DNA of 41,770 bases from Clostridia bacterium. GTDB taxonomy: Bacteria; Bacillota; Clostridia; Oscillospirales; CAG-382. The DNA is taken from contig JAFYUZ010000014.1 in the NCBI GenBank assembly GCA_017549365.1, positions 1 to 41,770 of the forward strand, read 5' to 3'. The translations under genes and the position numbers were made by a program. Positions within the stretch are counted from its first letter, which is position 1; each line of letters opens with the position of its first letter. Under the pieces are notes generated by a model, which was not told where the DNA came from, did no database searches, and saw only the letters and a list, made by a program, of their open reading frames with translations. Shown here piece after piece: positions 40,853 to 41,770 of the stretch.

Positions 40853-41770
40853 TTATTCGGCGACCTCGCCGTAAAGGTCATATTCAATGGCGTCTGTTAC
40901 TTTCACATCAACAAAAATGCCTGCAGGCAGTTTTCTTTTTGCAGTGAAGAAAACCTTGCCGTCGATCTCGGGGGCGTCGGCATAGCATCTGCCCGAATGT
41001 ACGCCCGAGGGGATATCAAACCCGTCGCAAAGCACTTTAAGAGTCTTTCCGACGAATTTTTTGTTGTTCTTTTCGTGTATTTCCATCTGATTGCGCATGA
41101 TGACGTCAAGACGGTGCTGTTTTGTCTTTTCGGGAACCTTGCCGTCCTTTATACGTGCGGCAGGGGTGCCCTCTTCGGCGGAATAGGTAAATACGCCAAG
41201 GCGGTCGAACTGTGCCTGTTTAAGATATTCGGCAAGCTCGGCAAAGTTCTCTTTGGTCTCGCCGGGGAATCCCACGATAACGGTAGTTCGGAGCACTACG
41301 TCGGGTATTCTTTCACGCAGTTTTTCCACACATTCGCGCACAAGAGCTCCGTCACCGCGGCGATTCATGGCTTTTAAAACGTTGTCCGAGATATGCTGGA
41401 TGGGAATATCGATATATTTTACGATCTTTTCTTCTTTTGCAATGACGTCGATGAGGGAATCTGTGATCTCGTCGGGGTAGCAATAGAGAAGTCTTATCCA
41501 TTCTATGCCGTCGATCTTGCAAAGTTCGCAAAGGAGCTTGTCAAGGCAAAATTCACCGTAAAGATCAAGTCCGTAGCGTGTGGTATCCTGCGAGACGACC
41601 ACAAGCTCTTTTGTGCCAAGGGCGGCAAGATCGCGAGCCTCTGCAACGATATCCTCGATCGTTCTCGAACGGAATTTTCCGCGAAGGTATGGGATGATGC
41701 AGTATGTACAGCGGTTGTCGCAACCCTCGGAGATCTTGATATACGCCGAATATTCGGGGGGAGTAACGGC
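40853..41770 (-). CDS. rimO: Ribosomal protein S12 methylthiotransferase RimO (N-terminus cut by window end)
   Basis: The visible 305 residues are the radical-SAM and TRAM parts of RimO, which adds a methylthio group to Asp88 of ribosomal protein S12. Seen: SEGCDNRCTYCIIPYLRGKF with the C-x3-C-x2-C cluster at the left edge of the visible part, IVGFPGETKENF, and the C-terminal YADAPEIDGKVFF of the TRAM domain; the DAPEIDG wording separates RimO from MiaB. The N-terminal MTTase domain with its second cluster, about 130 residues, lies beyond the window. The reading frame is open to the last base. Confidence 0.95.
   Translation of the reverse strand, partial: AVTPPEYSAYIKISEGCDNRCTYCIIPYLRGKFRSRTIEDIVAEARDLAALGTKELVVVSQDTTRYGLDLYGEFCLDKLLCELCKIDGIEWIRLLYCYPDEITDSLIDVIAKEEKIVKYIDIPIQHISDNVLKAMNRRGDGALVRECVEKLRERIPDVVLRTTVIVGFPGETKENFAELAEYLKQAQFDRLGVFTYSAEEGTPAARIKDGKVPEKTKQHRLDVIMRNQMEIHEKNNKKFVGKTLKVLCDGFDIPSGVHSGRCYADAPEIDGKVFFTAKRKLPAGIFVDVKVTDAIEYDLYGEVAE

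Overview
The window looks like a chromosomal segment of an anaerobic, low-to-mid GC Gram-positive bacterium of the Clostridia. Support: oxygen-sensitive glycyl radical enzymes and ferredoxin-dependent 2-oxoacid chemistry, strong AAGGAGG ribosome sites, many TTGACA-N17-TATAAT promoters, SLH-domain surface protein, Mini-RNase III, and the cluster rimO-pgsA-cysE-cysS-mrnC. Family-level placement is not possible from sequence alone. No phage, transposase, integrase or CRISPR array was seen.

Layout. 1-9.2 kb is a catabolic locus built around two different ~700-residue glycyl radical enzymes (GREs). AraC-type regulator (partial, -) faces GRE1 + its radical-SAM activase (+); a GH28-like beta-helix protein follows under its own promoter; converging on it are a Zn alcohol dehydrogenase and GRE2 (-), with a second AraC regulator divergent from GRE2. 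9.2-9.7 kb: PrxQ/Bcp peroxiredoxin. 9.8-16.1 kb: an AraC regulator divergent from a five-gene amino-sugar operon: BadF-type sugar kinase, NanE, MurQ, a GH42-like protein, an AAC(3)-fold acetyltransferase. 16.1-16.7 kb: an unusual array of short hairpins, then tRNA-Val(GAC) and tRNA-Arg(CCT). 16.7-22.0 kb (-): a surface O-acylation operon: SGNH lipoprotein with InlB-like and leucine-rich repeats, a small membrane protein, an AlgI/DltB-type MBOAT acyltransferase, and a second SGNH protein with leucine-rich repeats. 22.2-30.1 kb (+): a seven-gene operon for oxidative fermentation of aromatic amino acids (aminotransferase, IorA/IorB, two adenylate-forming CoA ligases, ACT protein, plus a TIM-barrel isomerase-like protein). 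30.2-32.2 kb: an orphan TIM-barrel-like protein. 32.2-34.0 kb: small membrane protein, GNAT and four-helix-bundle genes of lower GC, a second hairpin array, tRNA-Glu(CTC). 34.2-37.3 kb: secreted beta-helix/SLH protein. 37.4-41.8 kb (-): housekeeping genes mrnC, cysS, cysE, pgsA, rimO (cut by the window end).

The most unusual structures are not genes. Two ~175-190 bp arrays of mini-hairpins punctuated by TGATG on the left half and CATCA on the right half lie 17.5 kb apart, each against the terminator of a tRNA unit; they share exact 15-nt and 11-nt words and look like members of one repeat family. Also, one 14-nt palindrome occurs exactly 25 nt upstream of the -35 box of two separate carbohydrate-type genes 26.6 kb apart, suggesting a small regulon. 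The two GREs with one shared activase, and the SGNH/LRR acylation operon, are the protein-level systems most deserving of attention.
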